64,000 nt of DNA from JAMXLO01 sp963812505 (GTDB lineage Bacteria; Pseudomonadota; Alphaproteobacteria; Acetobacterales; Acetobacteraceae), in the NCBI GenBank assembly GCA_963812505.1, contig CAWEVM010000007.1, positions 121,783 through 185,782 on the forward strand. The letters are read 5' to 3'. Within the stretch, counting starts at the first letter, position 1. Each line of letters begins with the position of its first letter. The notes under the pieces are model-generated. The model saw nothing but the letters and a program-made list of their open reading frames with translations, did no database searches and was not told the origin of the DNA. Positions 52,652-60,603 of the stretch are shown in pieces. The position numbers and the translations under genes were made by a program.

Positions 52652-53229
52652 CAGCCGTATCGCGGCGTCTGTTCCTCGGCGGCGCGGGCGTTGCGGCCGG
52701 CAGCGTCGCGTTGATCGGCGAGACGCACCCCGCCGCCGCGACTGACGAACCGCCGATCGCCGGTCCGATGCCTGTCCCCATCACCCTGACGGTCAACGGC
52801 TTGGCACACGAGACAAGCGCGGCACCCAACGCCACTCTGGCCGAAGTGCTGCGGGGGCCGCTCGATCTCACCGGCACGAAGATCGGCTGCGATCGCGGCG
52901 CGTGTTCCGCCTGCACCGTGTGGCTCGATGGTGCCCCTGTCGCATCCTGCATGGTGCTGGCGATCGATGTCGGCGGCCGCACCGTGACGACCATCGAGGG
53001 CCTGGCCAAGGGCGACACGCTGCATCCCGTGCAGGAGGCATTCATCGCGCACGACGCGATGCAGTGCGGCTACTGCACACCAGGCATGGTCATGAGCTGC
53101 GCCGCCTTGCTCGAACACATGCCGCAGCCGACGGCAGAAGACGTGAAGGCAGCCATCAGCGGCCATCTCTGCCGCTGCGGCAGCTACCCACATGTCGTCG
53201 AAGCCGTGCTGTCGGTCGGGAAATCCTGA
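52648..53229 (+). CDS. (2Fe-2S) subunit of PaoABC-like aldehyde oxidoreductase, Tat-exported
   Basis: A 193-residue iron-sulfur subunit of a xanthine-oxidase-family enzyme. A twin-arginine signal (SRRLFLGGAGVAAGSVAL) precedes the plant-ferredoxin-type cluster C81-x4-C86-x2-C89...C101 and the second cluster C140-x2-C143...C175-x-C177. The export signal makes this the periplasmic Pao/Yag type, unlike cytoplasmic xanthine dehydrogenases. ATG 52648 overlaps the small gene upstream. It passes electrons from the molybdenum site to the FAD subunit. Confidence 0.93.
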   Translation: MTAVSRRLFLGGAGVAAGSVALIGETHPAAATDEPPIAGPMPVPITLTVNGLAHETSAAPNATLAEVLRGPLDLTGTKIGCDRGACSACTVWLDGAPVASCMVLAIDVGGRTVTTIEGLAKGDTLHPVQEAFIAHDAMQCGYCTPGMVMSCAALLEHMPQPTAEDVKAAISGHLCRCGSYPHVVEAVLSVGKS

Positions 53230-53231
53230 GC

Positions 53232-55541
53232 ATGCATGCGGAGATATTCCCAGTCGGCATCGCCGGCGTCGCACTCACCGAGATCGAACGCCAGGTACCT
53301 GACGACGAACCGCCCCCGCTACCGGTGAACGATGCGCTGCGGGTGATCGGCAAGCCGGTGCCACGCCAGGACGGACGCGCCAAGGTCACCGGCGCCGTAC
53401 GGTTCACTGTCGACATCAAGCTGCCGGGGATGCTGCACGCGCGCATCCTGCGCTCGCCGCTGCCGCACGCGCGTGTGCAGGCAATTGACGCCGATGCCGC
53501 CGCGCGCCAGCCGGGCGTTCGCGCCGTGCTGCTGGTCGCGCCAAAGGATGCCGTGCTGCGCTATGTCGGTGCGCCGGTCGCGGCGGTCGCGGCGACGACC
53601 GTGGACATCGCCGAGACGGCGCTTCGCCTGATCCACGTTGACTACGCACCGTTGCCGTTCATCGTCGATCTGGATGCGGCGCGGCGGCCGAATGCGCCGA
53701 CGGTGTATCAGCGCGGCGAATCACCGCAACTGGCGGTCGCGGAGATCCCGATCGCCCAGAACCTCGCCATCACCGGCAACATACGCGGGCCGGAAACGCA
53801 GGGCAGCCGCGGCGACATCGAGCAGGGCTTCGCCCAGGCCGAAATCGTGGTCGACGGCGAATATCGGACGCAGACCCAGACCCATTGCTGCATGGAGCCG
53901 CATGCCATCGTGGCTGACTGGCGGCCGGATGGTTTGACCGTGTGGATCTCCACCCAGTTCACCGCCGGCGTGCGGCGCGAGCTGGCCGAGAGCTTCGGCC
54001 TGAAGCTCAGCCAGGTGCGCGTGAAGGTCGCGGCGATGGGCGGCGGCTTTGGCTCGAAGTCGCAACTCGGCGCCTATGGCCGCTTCGCCGTCATGCTGTC
54101 GCGCCAGGCACGCGCGCCGGTGCGCCTGGTGATGGAGCGCGACGAAGAGCATCTCGACACTGGCAATCGACCGGCGACGTGGCAGCACCTACGGATCGGC
54201 GCGCTTCGCGACGGCACTCTGACAGCGATATCGTTGCAGGAGTTCGGCACTGCTGGCGTGGGGGTCGGCGCGGGCGCCGGTAACTTTGCCCAGTCGCTCT
54301 ACACCTGCCCGAACTTCTCCGCCGCGCAGAACGACGTGTTCATCAACGCCGGTCGCGGCTCGCCGATGCGCGGACCCGGCAACACGCCCGGTGCCTTCGC
54401 CATGGAACAGGCGATCGATGAGCTGGCCGACAAGCTCGGCATCGATCCGCTGGCACTGCGCGAGCGCATCGACCCCAGCCCGGTGCGCCGCGAGGAACGC
54501 CGGATCGGCGCGCAACGCATAGACTGGGAACAGCGCCACAAGCCGGCCGCCGATGCGGGCCCGATCAAGCGCGGCATCGGCATGGCGCAGTCGCTGTGGG
54601 GCGCCAACGTATATACCAATGCAGCCTGTGAGGTGCGGCTCCAGCGCGACGGCTCAGTGCTGGTCCTGTCGAGCGTGCAGGATCTCGGCACCGGCATCGG
54701 AACGATCCTGGCACAGGTGGTCGCGGAGGAACTCGGGCTCCAGCCGAACGATATCGCCGTGCATATCGGCGACACCGAATTTCCCGCAGGCCCGCCGTCC
54801 TGGGGCAGCCAGACGACGGCCTCTCTCACGCCGCCGACGCGCAGCGCCGCCTGGCAGATCAGGCAGATGCTGTTCCGTCAGGTGGCGCCGAAGCTTGGTG
54901 TCACGCCCGCGCAACTGATCGCGCAGGACGGCCGCATCGCCGTGCGCAACGATTCATCCCGCGGCATGAGTTTCCGCGAAGCCGCAGCCGGCCTGCGCAC
55001 CGATGCGATCAGTGCGACATCAGCGCGCAGCGACGACTATGGCGGTTTCCGCCGGCACCTGGGTGATTCGGCCGGCGCGCAAAGCGATATCGGCGGCGTG
55101 CAGTTCGCCGCGGTGGCGGTGGATACCGAGACCGGCGCGATCCGCGTCGAACGCGTGGTCGCGGTGCACGATTGCGGCCGGCCGATGAACCCCAGGCTGA
55201 TCGAAAGCCAGGTCCAGGGTGGCGTGCTGATGGGCATCGGCTACGCGCTGCTGGAGCAACGCGTGATGGACCAGCACACCGGACACATGGTCAACGCCAA
55301 TCTCGAACAGTACAAGCTGCCCGGTGTGCGCGAGACGCCGCCGATCGAGGTGGTGCTGCTGGAGAACTACCAGGGTCAAAGCGCCACAGATGCCTATGGC
55401 ATCGCGGAACCGTCCAACATCGCCACTGCGCCGGCGATCGCCAATGCGGTGTTCAACGCGATCGGCGTGCGCCTACGCGCACTGCCGATGACGCCCTCTG
55501 TGGTGCTCGCCGCACTTGGCAAACTGCCGCTGAGGAGTTGA
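53232..55541 (+). CDS. molybdopterin-binding subunit of PaoABC-like aldehyde oxidoreductase
   Basis: The 769-residue catalytic subunit. The a/b-hammerhead domain begins IGKPVPRQDGRAKVTGAVRFTVD. Molybdopterin and molybdenum-site motifs include QTQTHCCMEPHAIVADW, GGGFGSK, RGPGNTPGAFAMEQAID and VQGGVLMGIGYALLE. The active-site glutamate is E726 in YGIAEPSNIATAPAIANAV, where many family members have GVGEP. It has no signal of its own and would be carried out with the Tat-signal subunit. It likely oxidises aldehydes to acids; aromatic versus aliphatic preference cannot be told. Confidence 0.92.
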   Translation: MHAEIFPVGIAGVALTEIERQVPDDEPPPLPVNDALRVIGKPVPRQDGRAKVTGAVRFTVDIKLPGMLHARILRSPLPHARVQAIDADAAARQPGVRAVLLVAPKDAVLRYVGAPVAAVAATTVDIAETALRLIHVDYAPLPFIVDLDAARRPNAPTVYQRGESPQLAVAEIPIAQNLAITGNIRGPETQGSRGDIEQGFAQAEIVVDGEYRTQTQTHCCMEPHAIVADWRPDGLTVWISTQFTAGVRRELAESFGLKLSQVRVKVAAMGGGFGSKSQLGAYGRFAVMLSRQARAPVRLVMERDEEHLDTGNRPATWQHLRIGALRDGTLTAISLQEFGTAGVGVGAGAGNFAQSLYTCPNFSAAQNDVFINAGRGSPMRGPGNTPGAFAMEQAIDELADKLGIDPLALRERIDPSPVRREERRIGAQRIDWEQRHKPAADAGPIKRGIGMAQSLWGANVYTNAACEVRLQRDGSVLVLSSVQDLGTGIGTILAQVVAEELGLQPNDIAVHIGDTEFPAGPPSWGSQTTASLTPPTRSAAWQIRQMLFRQVAPKLGVTPAQLIAQDGRIAVRNDSSRGMSFREAAAGLRTDAISATSARSDDYGGFRRHLGDSAGAQSDIGGVQFAAVAVDTETGAIRVERVVAVHDCGRPMNPRLIESQVQGGVLMGIGYALLEQRVMDQHTGHMVNANLEQYKLPGVRETPPIEVVLLENYQGQSATDAYGIAEPSNIATAPAIANAVFNAIGVRLRALPMTPSVVLAALGKLPLRS

Positions 55542-55545
55542 CGCG

Positions 55546-56583
55546 ATGGAACGCTTTTCCTGGCAGTCAGCGCGTTCAATTCCGCAGGCGGCTGCGTTGG
55601 CCACCACGACGGTCGCCGACGCCATGCTCGCCGACGCGACCGCGGACAACGTGATCCTGAAGGCTGGCGGCATCGATGTGCTCGACCTGATGAAGGAAGG
55701 TCTGCTGCGGCCAAGTCGCCTGGTCAATCTGCGCGAAATACCGGGCCTCGATGCGATCGCCGAAGACGACGCCGGCATACGGATCGGTGCGATGGCAACG
55801 TTGCAGCAGATCGCTTCGCATCCCGTGCTGCGCCTGCGTTACACCGCGTTGGCCGATGCCGCCGGCAGTTCGGCAAGCCCGCAGATCCGCAACGTGGCGA
55901 CACTCGGCGGCAATCTGCTGCAACGCCCACGCTGCTGGTATTTCCGCTCGGCCGCGCATTACTGCGCGCGCAAGGGCGGCGATCCGTGCTTCGCCTTCGT
56001 CGGCGAGAACCAGTACCACGCGGTGTTCGCGCAGTACGGCTGCGCCATCGTGCATCCATCCACCGTCGCCACGGCGCTGGTTGCGTTCGGCGCGCATGTC
56101 GAACTGGTGAACGCCCAGGGCGCATCGCGCAGCATGCCGCTTGCCGGGTTCCTGTTGGGACCTGAGACCGACATGATGCGCGAGAACCGTTTGCGAGCGG
56201 GCGAAGTGCTCACCGCCGTGGTGTTGCCGCCTGTGTCGTCCGCCACACGTTCGGTGTTCCTGAAGCAGGCCGAGAAGCCTTCCTTTGACTGGTCGATCGC
56301 CGATGTCGCGGTGGTGCTGGATTGCGCGGCCGACGGGCGGTGCTCGCACGCCGCCATCGTGCTTGGCGCCGCCGCGCCGATACCCTGGCGTGCGGCGCAG
56401 GCCGAGGCGGCGCTGGCCGGCCAGATGATCGACGACGCTGTGGCGCGCAAGGCCGGTGAAGCAGCGATCGCCGGCGCCGCGCCGCTTCGTCACAACGCCT
56501 ACAAGCTGCCGATCTTCACCGCCTTGGTGCGCCGTGCCGTGTTGCAGGCAGCGGGCGTCACCGCACAGGAGAATTCACGATGA
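55546..56583 (+). CDS. FAD-binding subunit with probable [4Fe-4S] cluster, Pao-type
   Basis: A 345-residue FAD subunit of the CoxM/xanthine dehydrogenase type: VILKAGGIDVLDLMKEG and SSASPQIRNVATLGGNLLQRPRC form the FAD site. Four cysteines C130, C140, C148 and C166 (in PRCWYF, HYCARKGG, DPCFAF and QYGCAIV) match the extra [4Fe-4S] loop of PaoB/YagS-like proteins and are absent from most FAD subunits. It lies 4 bp after the molybdenum subunit and overlaps the nitroreductase gene. Confidence 0.9.
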   Translation: MERFSWQSARSIPQAAALATTTVADAMLADATADNVILKAGGIDVLDLMKEGLLRPSRLVNLREIPGLDAIAEDDAGIRIGAMATLQQIASHPVLRLRYTALADAAGSSASPQIRNVATLGGNLLQRPRCWYFRSAAHYCARKGGDPCFAFVGENQYHAVFAQYGCAIVHPSTVATALVAFGAHVELVNAQGASRSMPLAGFLLGPETDMMRENRLRAGEVLTAVVLPPVSSATRSVFLKQAEKPSFDWSIADVAVVLDCAADGRCSHAAIVLGAAAPIPWRAAQAEAALAGQMIDDAVARKAGEAAIAGAAPLRHNAYKLPIFTALVRRAVLQAAGVTAQENSR

Positions 56584-57242
56584 TGACCACACGCCGCGCC
56601 GCCAATCTCGCCATCCTGTCGGCCGCCGCGCTGGCGATGGCACCGGCCATCGCTTCGGCACAGACGCAGGAGACCATCGTTCTGCCGCCGCCGCGGGCGG
56701 ATTTCGGCAAGTCGCTGGCGGAGGCGCTCCGGCTGCGGCGTTCTATCCGCTCGTTCGACCCGCGTCCCATGCCGCCCCAGGTATTGTCGGAACTGTTGTG
56801 GGCCGCGTATGGCGTCAACCGGCCGGCCACCGCGGATCGCACCGCGCCCTCGTGGCGGCACGCGCGGGAGACCGACGTTTACGCCGCCACAGAGGACGGG
56901 GTCTGGCGCTATGACGCGATAAAACACGCGTTGGTGCCACAGCTCGCCGCAGACGTGCGGGGGCAGACTGGCGTGCAGGATTTCGTCGGCACAGCGCCGC
57001 TCAATCTGGTCTATGTATCGAACGCCGAGCATCTGAGCGGCGTGCCCCGCGAGGAACAGCATCGAGTTGCTGCTGCCGATATTGGCTTCATCGGCCAGAA
57101 CGTCTATCTCTACTGCGCGTCGGAAGGCCTTGCCTGCGTGTTCCGTGCCTCGTTCGATACCGAGCGCCTCGCCCGCACCCTGGGGTTGAGCGAGACACAG
57201 TTCATCATGTTTGCTCAAACGGTCGGGTATGAGAGGACATGA
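56580..57242 (+). CDS. exported nitroreductase/SagB-type flavoprotein
   Basis: A 220-residue FMN-fold protein with an N-terminal export signal (AANLAILSAAALAMAPAIASAQ). The nitroreductase features are LRLRRSIRSFDPRPMPPQVLSELLWAAYGVNRP, DIGFIGQNVYLYCASEGLACVF and LGLSETQFIMFAQTVGY. It overlaps the FAD-subunit gene (ATGATGA). It may accept electrons from, or act after, the aldehyde oxidoreductase in the periplasm; this is inference from the operon. Confidence 0.85.
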   Translation: MMTTRRAANLAILSAAALAMAPAIASAQTQETIVLPPPRADFGKSLAEALRLRRSIRSFDPRPMPPQVLSELLWAAYGVNRPATADRTAPSWRHARETDVYAATEDGVWRYDAIKHALVPQLAADVRGQTGVQDFVGTAPLNLVYVSNAEHLSGVPREEQHRVAAADIGFIGQNVYLYCASEGLACVFRASFDTERLARTLGLSETQFIMFAQTVGYERT

Positions 57243-57576
57243 CGGCAGAACGACTTTGCCCATCCACTGAATTATCCACAACCGAAACTGGCCGTTCTGC
57301 CTCCGCCGCAAAGCCATACCACTTTGATATAGCTGATGGTTTCGCCAAATAGTTAACGTTTCGCTACATATCCGGATACGAATTGAATCCCAGGGCCATC
57401 CGGTGGTTACCTGGCCATCGTAGGCATGACCGTGACGATTGCCAATCGTTCGGATCTCTAACAGCGGCGAGCCTCCGAGGCATTGCGTCGACAGGTCCCA
57501 GTGCCGGAGCCAACGCTGGAATCGAGGCCCCCGCCTGTGCTTTATCTCCGCACTATCAGCGTAAGGACCCGCATAC
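57243..57576. other. 334-bp region between the nitroreductase gene and ugd
   Basis: No gene recognised. The middle (about 57270-57380) is unusually AT-rich for this window and likely holds the ugd promoter. A 9-bp repeat GGCAGAACG/CGTTCTGCC with a long loop lies just after the nitroreductase stop but is too open to call a terminator. Confidence 0.45.
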
Positions 57577-58893
57577 ATGCGTATTGCGATGATCGGCGGC
57601 GGATATGTCGGCCTGGTCTCCAGCGCCTGCTTCGCTGAGTTCGGCATCGACGTCACGGTTGTGGAGACCGACGCCGAGAAGCTCGCCGCCCTCCATGAAG
57701 GCCGCATGCCGATCCACGAGCCGGGCCTGGACAAGCTGGTGGCAGAGAACGTCGTCGCCGGCCGGCTCGCGTTCACCGACGACCTCGCAGCCGCAGTGCA
57801 CGACACCGAGGCGGTGTTCATCGCAGTCGGCACGCCGACCAGGCGCGGGGACGGCCATGCCGACCTGTCCTACGTCTTCGCAGCCGCCGAGCAGGTGGCC
57901 CACGCGCTCACCCACTACGCGGTGATCATCACCAAATCCACCGTGCCGGTCGGCACCAGCCGCCGCATCGAGGAAATCGTCCGGGCCGCCCGCCCTGGTC
58001 TCGACTTCGACGTGGCCTCCAATCCTGAATTCTTGCGCGAGGGCAATGCGATCGGCGACTTCATGCGACCGGACCGCGTGGTGATCGGCACTGAAAGCGA
58101 ACGCGCGCGCGATGTGCTCCGGCAGCTCTATCGCCCGCTCTATCTGATCGAGGCACCGATCGTGTTCACCGGCATCGAGACGGCCGAGCTCACCAAATAC
58201 GCCGCCAACGCCTTCCTGGCGATGAAGGTCACCTTCATCAACGAGATGGCGGACCTGTGCGAGAAGGTGGGCGCCGACGTGCACGATGTGGCGCGCGGCA
58301 TCGGCCTCGATGGCCGCATCGGCCGCAAGTTTCTGCATCCTGGGCCGGGCTACGGCGGCTCCTGCTTCCCCAAGGACACGCTGGCGCTGATGCGTACCGC
58401 ACAGGATTACGGTGCGCCATCGCGTCTCGTCGAAACCACGGTCGCGGTGAATGACGCGCGCAAGTCGGCGATGGCAATGCGGGTGATCGCGGCGTGCGGC
58501 GGATCGGTGCGCGGCAAGACCATCGCGGTGCTCGGGCTGACCTTCAAGCCGGAGACCGACGACATGCGCGACGCGCCGTCGCTGTCGATCGTCGCGCGCC
58601 TTGCCGGCGATGGTGCCATGATCCGCGCCTTCGATCCGGAAGGCATGCAACAGGCCAAACCTTTGCTGCCTGGCGGCGTGATCTACTGCCGCGATGCGTT
58701 CGATGCCGCGCAGGGCGCGGATGTCCTCCTCGTCATCACCGAATGGAACGAATTCCGCGCGTTGAGCCCGACCCGGCTGCGCAATGCGATGTGCGGGCGG
58801 GTGCTGGTCGATCTGCGCAATGTCTACGACCCGATCGCGATGCGGCAGGCGGGGTTCGAGTATCATTGCGTGGGAAGAGCTGACCTGACCTGA
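57577..58893 (+). CDS. ugd: UDP-glucose 6-dehydrogenase
   Basis: A 438-residue enzyme converting UDP-glucose to UDP-glucuronate with two NAD. The N-terminal Rossmann motif is IGGGYVGLVSSACFAEFG; ITKSTVPVGT, SNPEFLREGNAIGDF and the catalytic cysteine C263 in GPGYGGSCFPKD are intact; the C-terminal domain has LGLTFKPETDDMRDAPS. AAGGA precedes ATG 57577. It supplies an acidic sugar nucleotide, plausibly for the polysaccharide region at 23-39 kb, although it is 18 kb away and separately transcribed. Confidence 0.96.
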   Translation: MRIAMIGGGYVGLVSSACFAEFGIDVTVVETDAEKLAALHEGRMPIHEPGLDKLVAENVVAGRLAFTDDLAAAVHDTEAVFIAVGTPTRRGDGHADLSYVFAAAEQVAHALTHYAVIITKSTVPVGTSRRIEEIVRAARPGLDFDVASNPEFLREGNAIGDFMRPDRVVIGTESERARDVLRQLYRPLYLIEAPIVFTGIETAELTKYAANAFLAMKVTFINEMADLCEKVGADVHDVARGIGLDGRIGRKFLHPGPGYGGSCFPKDTLALMRTAQDYGAPSRLVETTVAVNDARKSAMAMRVIAACGGSVRGKTIAVLGLTFKPETDDMRDAPSLSIVARLAGDGAMIRAFDPEGMQQAKPLLPGGVIYCRDAFDAAQGADVLLVITEWNEFRALSPTRLRNAMCGRVLVDLRNVYDPIAMRQAGFEYHCVGRADLT

Positions 58894-58981
58894 GCTGCGG
58901 CCTCCCGCGCACCCGCACGACTTGCGCCTGTAAGGATTTCTGGCTGAAACATACGGAGCCATGACAAGAGGTTCTCACCCC

Positions 58982-59725
58982 ATGCATCCCGTCGTCGGGA
59001 TTCCAGCCTGCGCCAGGCTGGACAAGGGCCAGCTCCGCCACGACACGCCGGCGCGCTACGCCGCGGCTGTGCTTGGCGGCGCCAAGGCGGTGCCGATCAT
59101 GATCCCACCGATGGGCGAGGCCTCGCTCACGGTGCTCGACCGGCTCGACGGCCTGTTGTTGTCCGGCAGCCCCAGCAACGTGCATCCATCGCACTATGAC
59201 GGCGGCGACAGCCTCACCCCCGAGCATCACGATCTGGAACGCGATGCCACCACGCTGCGGCTTATCCCCGAGGCACTCGCCCGCGGCATGCCATTGCTGG
59301 CGATCTGCCGCGGCATCCAGGAGCTGAATGTCGCCCTCGGCGGCACGCTGCACCAGAAGGTGCATGAGGTGCCTGGCCGCATGGATCATCGCCCTGGCCC
59401 TGGCACGCTCGATGAGAAGTACGCGCCCCGGCATCTGGTGTTCCTGTCCGGCCAGCTCGCGCGGATCGTGGGCAGCACGAAGATCCTGGTGAACTCGCTG
59501 CACGGCCAGGCGATCGACGCGCCGGCGCGAGGGCTTGTCGTGGAAGCCCTGGCGCCGGATGACACGATCGAGGCGGTGCGGGTGGAACGCGCACGCGGCT
59601 TCGCCTTCGGCGTGCAGTGGCATCCGGAATGGGGCTACGCCGACGACAGCGCGAGTTTGGCGATCTTCCGCGCGTTCGGCGAGGCGTGCGTGACGTATCG
59701 AACGGAATTGCGAAAGGCGGCATGA
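58982..59725 (+). CDS. class I glutamine amidotransferase (PuuD/gamma-Glu-GABA hydrolase type)
   Basis: A 247-residue cytoplasmic hydrolase. The nucleophile elbow is AICRGIQELNVALGG, with HPEWG at the C-terminus completing the Cys-His-Glu triad; NSLHGQAID is also family-typical. Homologues cleave gamma-glutamyl amides in polyamine breakdown. ATG 58982 gives the usual HPVVGIPA opening; ATG 58961 is possible. It is followed by an SDR gene within 2 bp. Confidence 0.88.
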   Translation: MHPVVGIPACARLDKGQLRHDTPARYAAAVLGGAKAVPIMIPPMGEASLTVLDRLDGLLLSGSPSNVHPSHYDGGDSLTPEHHDLERDATTLRLIPEALARGMPLLAICRGIQELNVALGGTLHQKVHEVPGRMDHRPGPGTLDEKYAPRHLVFLSGQLARIVGSTKILVNSLHGQAIDAPARGLVVEALAPDDTIEAVRVERARGFAFGVQWHPEWGYADDSASLAIFRAFGEACVTYRTELRKAA

Positions 59726-59726
59726 G

Positions 59727-60488
59727 ATGGACCTGCAACTGTCCGGCAAGAAGGCGCTGATCACCGGCGGGTCGAAGGGCATCGGCCGCGCCACCGCTGA
59801 ACTGCTGGCGGACGAAGGCTGCGACGTCACACTGGTGGCGCGCGACCAAGGTGCGCTGGATGAGGCTGCCGCCGCGATCCGCACGCGGCGACAGGTCAAC
59901 GTGCGCACGATCTCTGCCGATCTTTCCTCCGATGTCGCGGTGCGCCGCGTCGCAGCCGAGGCGGGCGAGCTCGACATACTGGTGAACAATGCCGGGGCCA
60001 TACCGCCCGGCGACCTGCTGTCGGTCGATGACACGACATGGCGCCACGCATGGGACCTCAAGGTGTTCGGCTACATCTCGTTCTGCCGTGTGGTGTATGC
60101 ACAGATGAAGGCACGCCGCGCCGGTGTGATCATCAACGTGATCGGCGCCGCCGGCGAAAGCTTCCCCACTGGCTACATCGCAGGTGCCGCAGGCAATGCG
60201 TCGCTGATGGCGTTTACCCGCGCGCTGGGCAAGGGCGCGCCGGCTGACGGCTTGCGCGTAATGGCGATCAACCCGGGCCCGGTCGAGACCGACCGCCTCG
60301 TCATGCTGCGCCGCGCCGAGGCGCAGGCGAAGTTCGGCGACGCGGAGCGTTGGCGCGAACTGTCCGCCGGCATGCCATTCGGCCGCGCGGCGTCGCCGCG
60401 CGAGATCGCCAATGCTGTGGCGTTCCTCGCCAGTCCGCTGTCCGGCTACACCACCGGCACCGTGCTGACGATCAACGGCGGCGGCTGA
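59727..60488 (+). CDS. SDR-family oxidoreductase with YIAGA in place of YxxxK
   Basis: A 253-residue classical SDR. GGSKGIG is the NAD(P) motif, NNAG the structural motif and PGPVETDR the PG region. At the active site the sequence is GYIAGAAGNASLMAFTRALG: tyrosine is present but the lysine four residues on is alanine, while a downstream asparagine is conserved in this subfamily. It may act by a modified mechanism. The substrate is unknown. It probably shares an operon with the amidotransferase. Confidence 0.88.
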   Translation: MDLQLSGKKALITGGSKGIGRATAELLADEGCDVTLVARDQGALDEAAAAIRTRRQVNVRTISADLSSDVAVRRVAAEAGELDILVNNAGAIPPGDLLSVDDTTWRHAWDLKVFGYISFCRVVYAQMKARRAGVIINVIGAAGESFPTGYIAGAAGNASLMAFTRALGKGAPADGLRVMAINPGPVETDRLVMLRRAEAQAKFGDAERWRELSAGMPFGRAASPREIANAVAFLASPLSGYTTGTVLTINGGG

Positions 60489-60603
60489 GTTCGCGGGCGG
60501 CTGCCGGCAACCGCGCAAGACACGTCACACTTCCTTAAGCTCTCGGTTGCATGAACCGGAGCGTCGCAGAATCGGCACCAATGGTCGCCGAGTGGAGGAA
60601 GCC

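Noticed and set aside
57243..57310. A 9-bp inverted repeat as terminator after the nitroreductase gene
   Set aside because: The loop is about 40 bases and there is no T-run.
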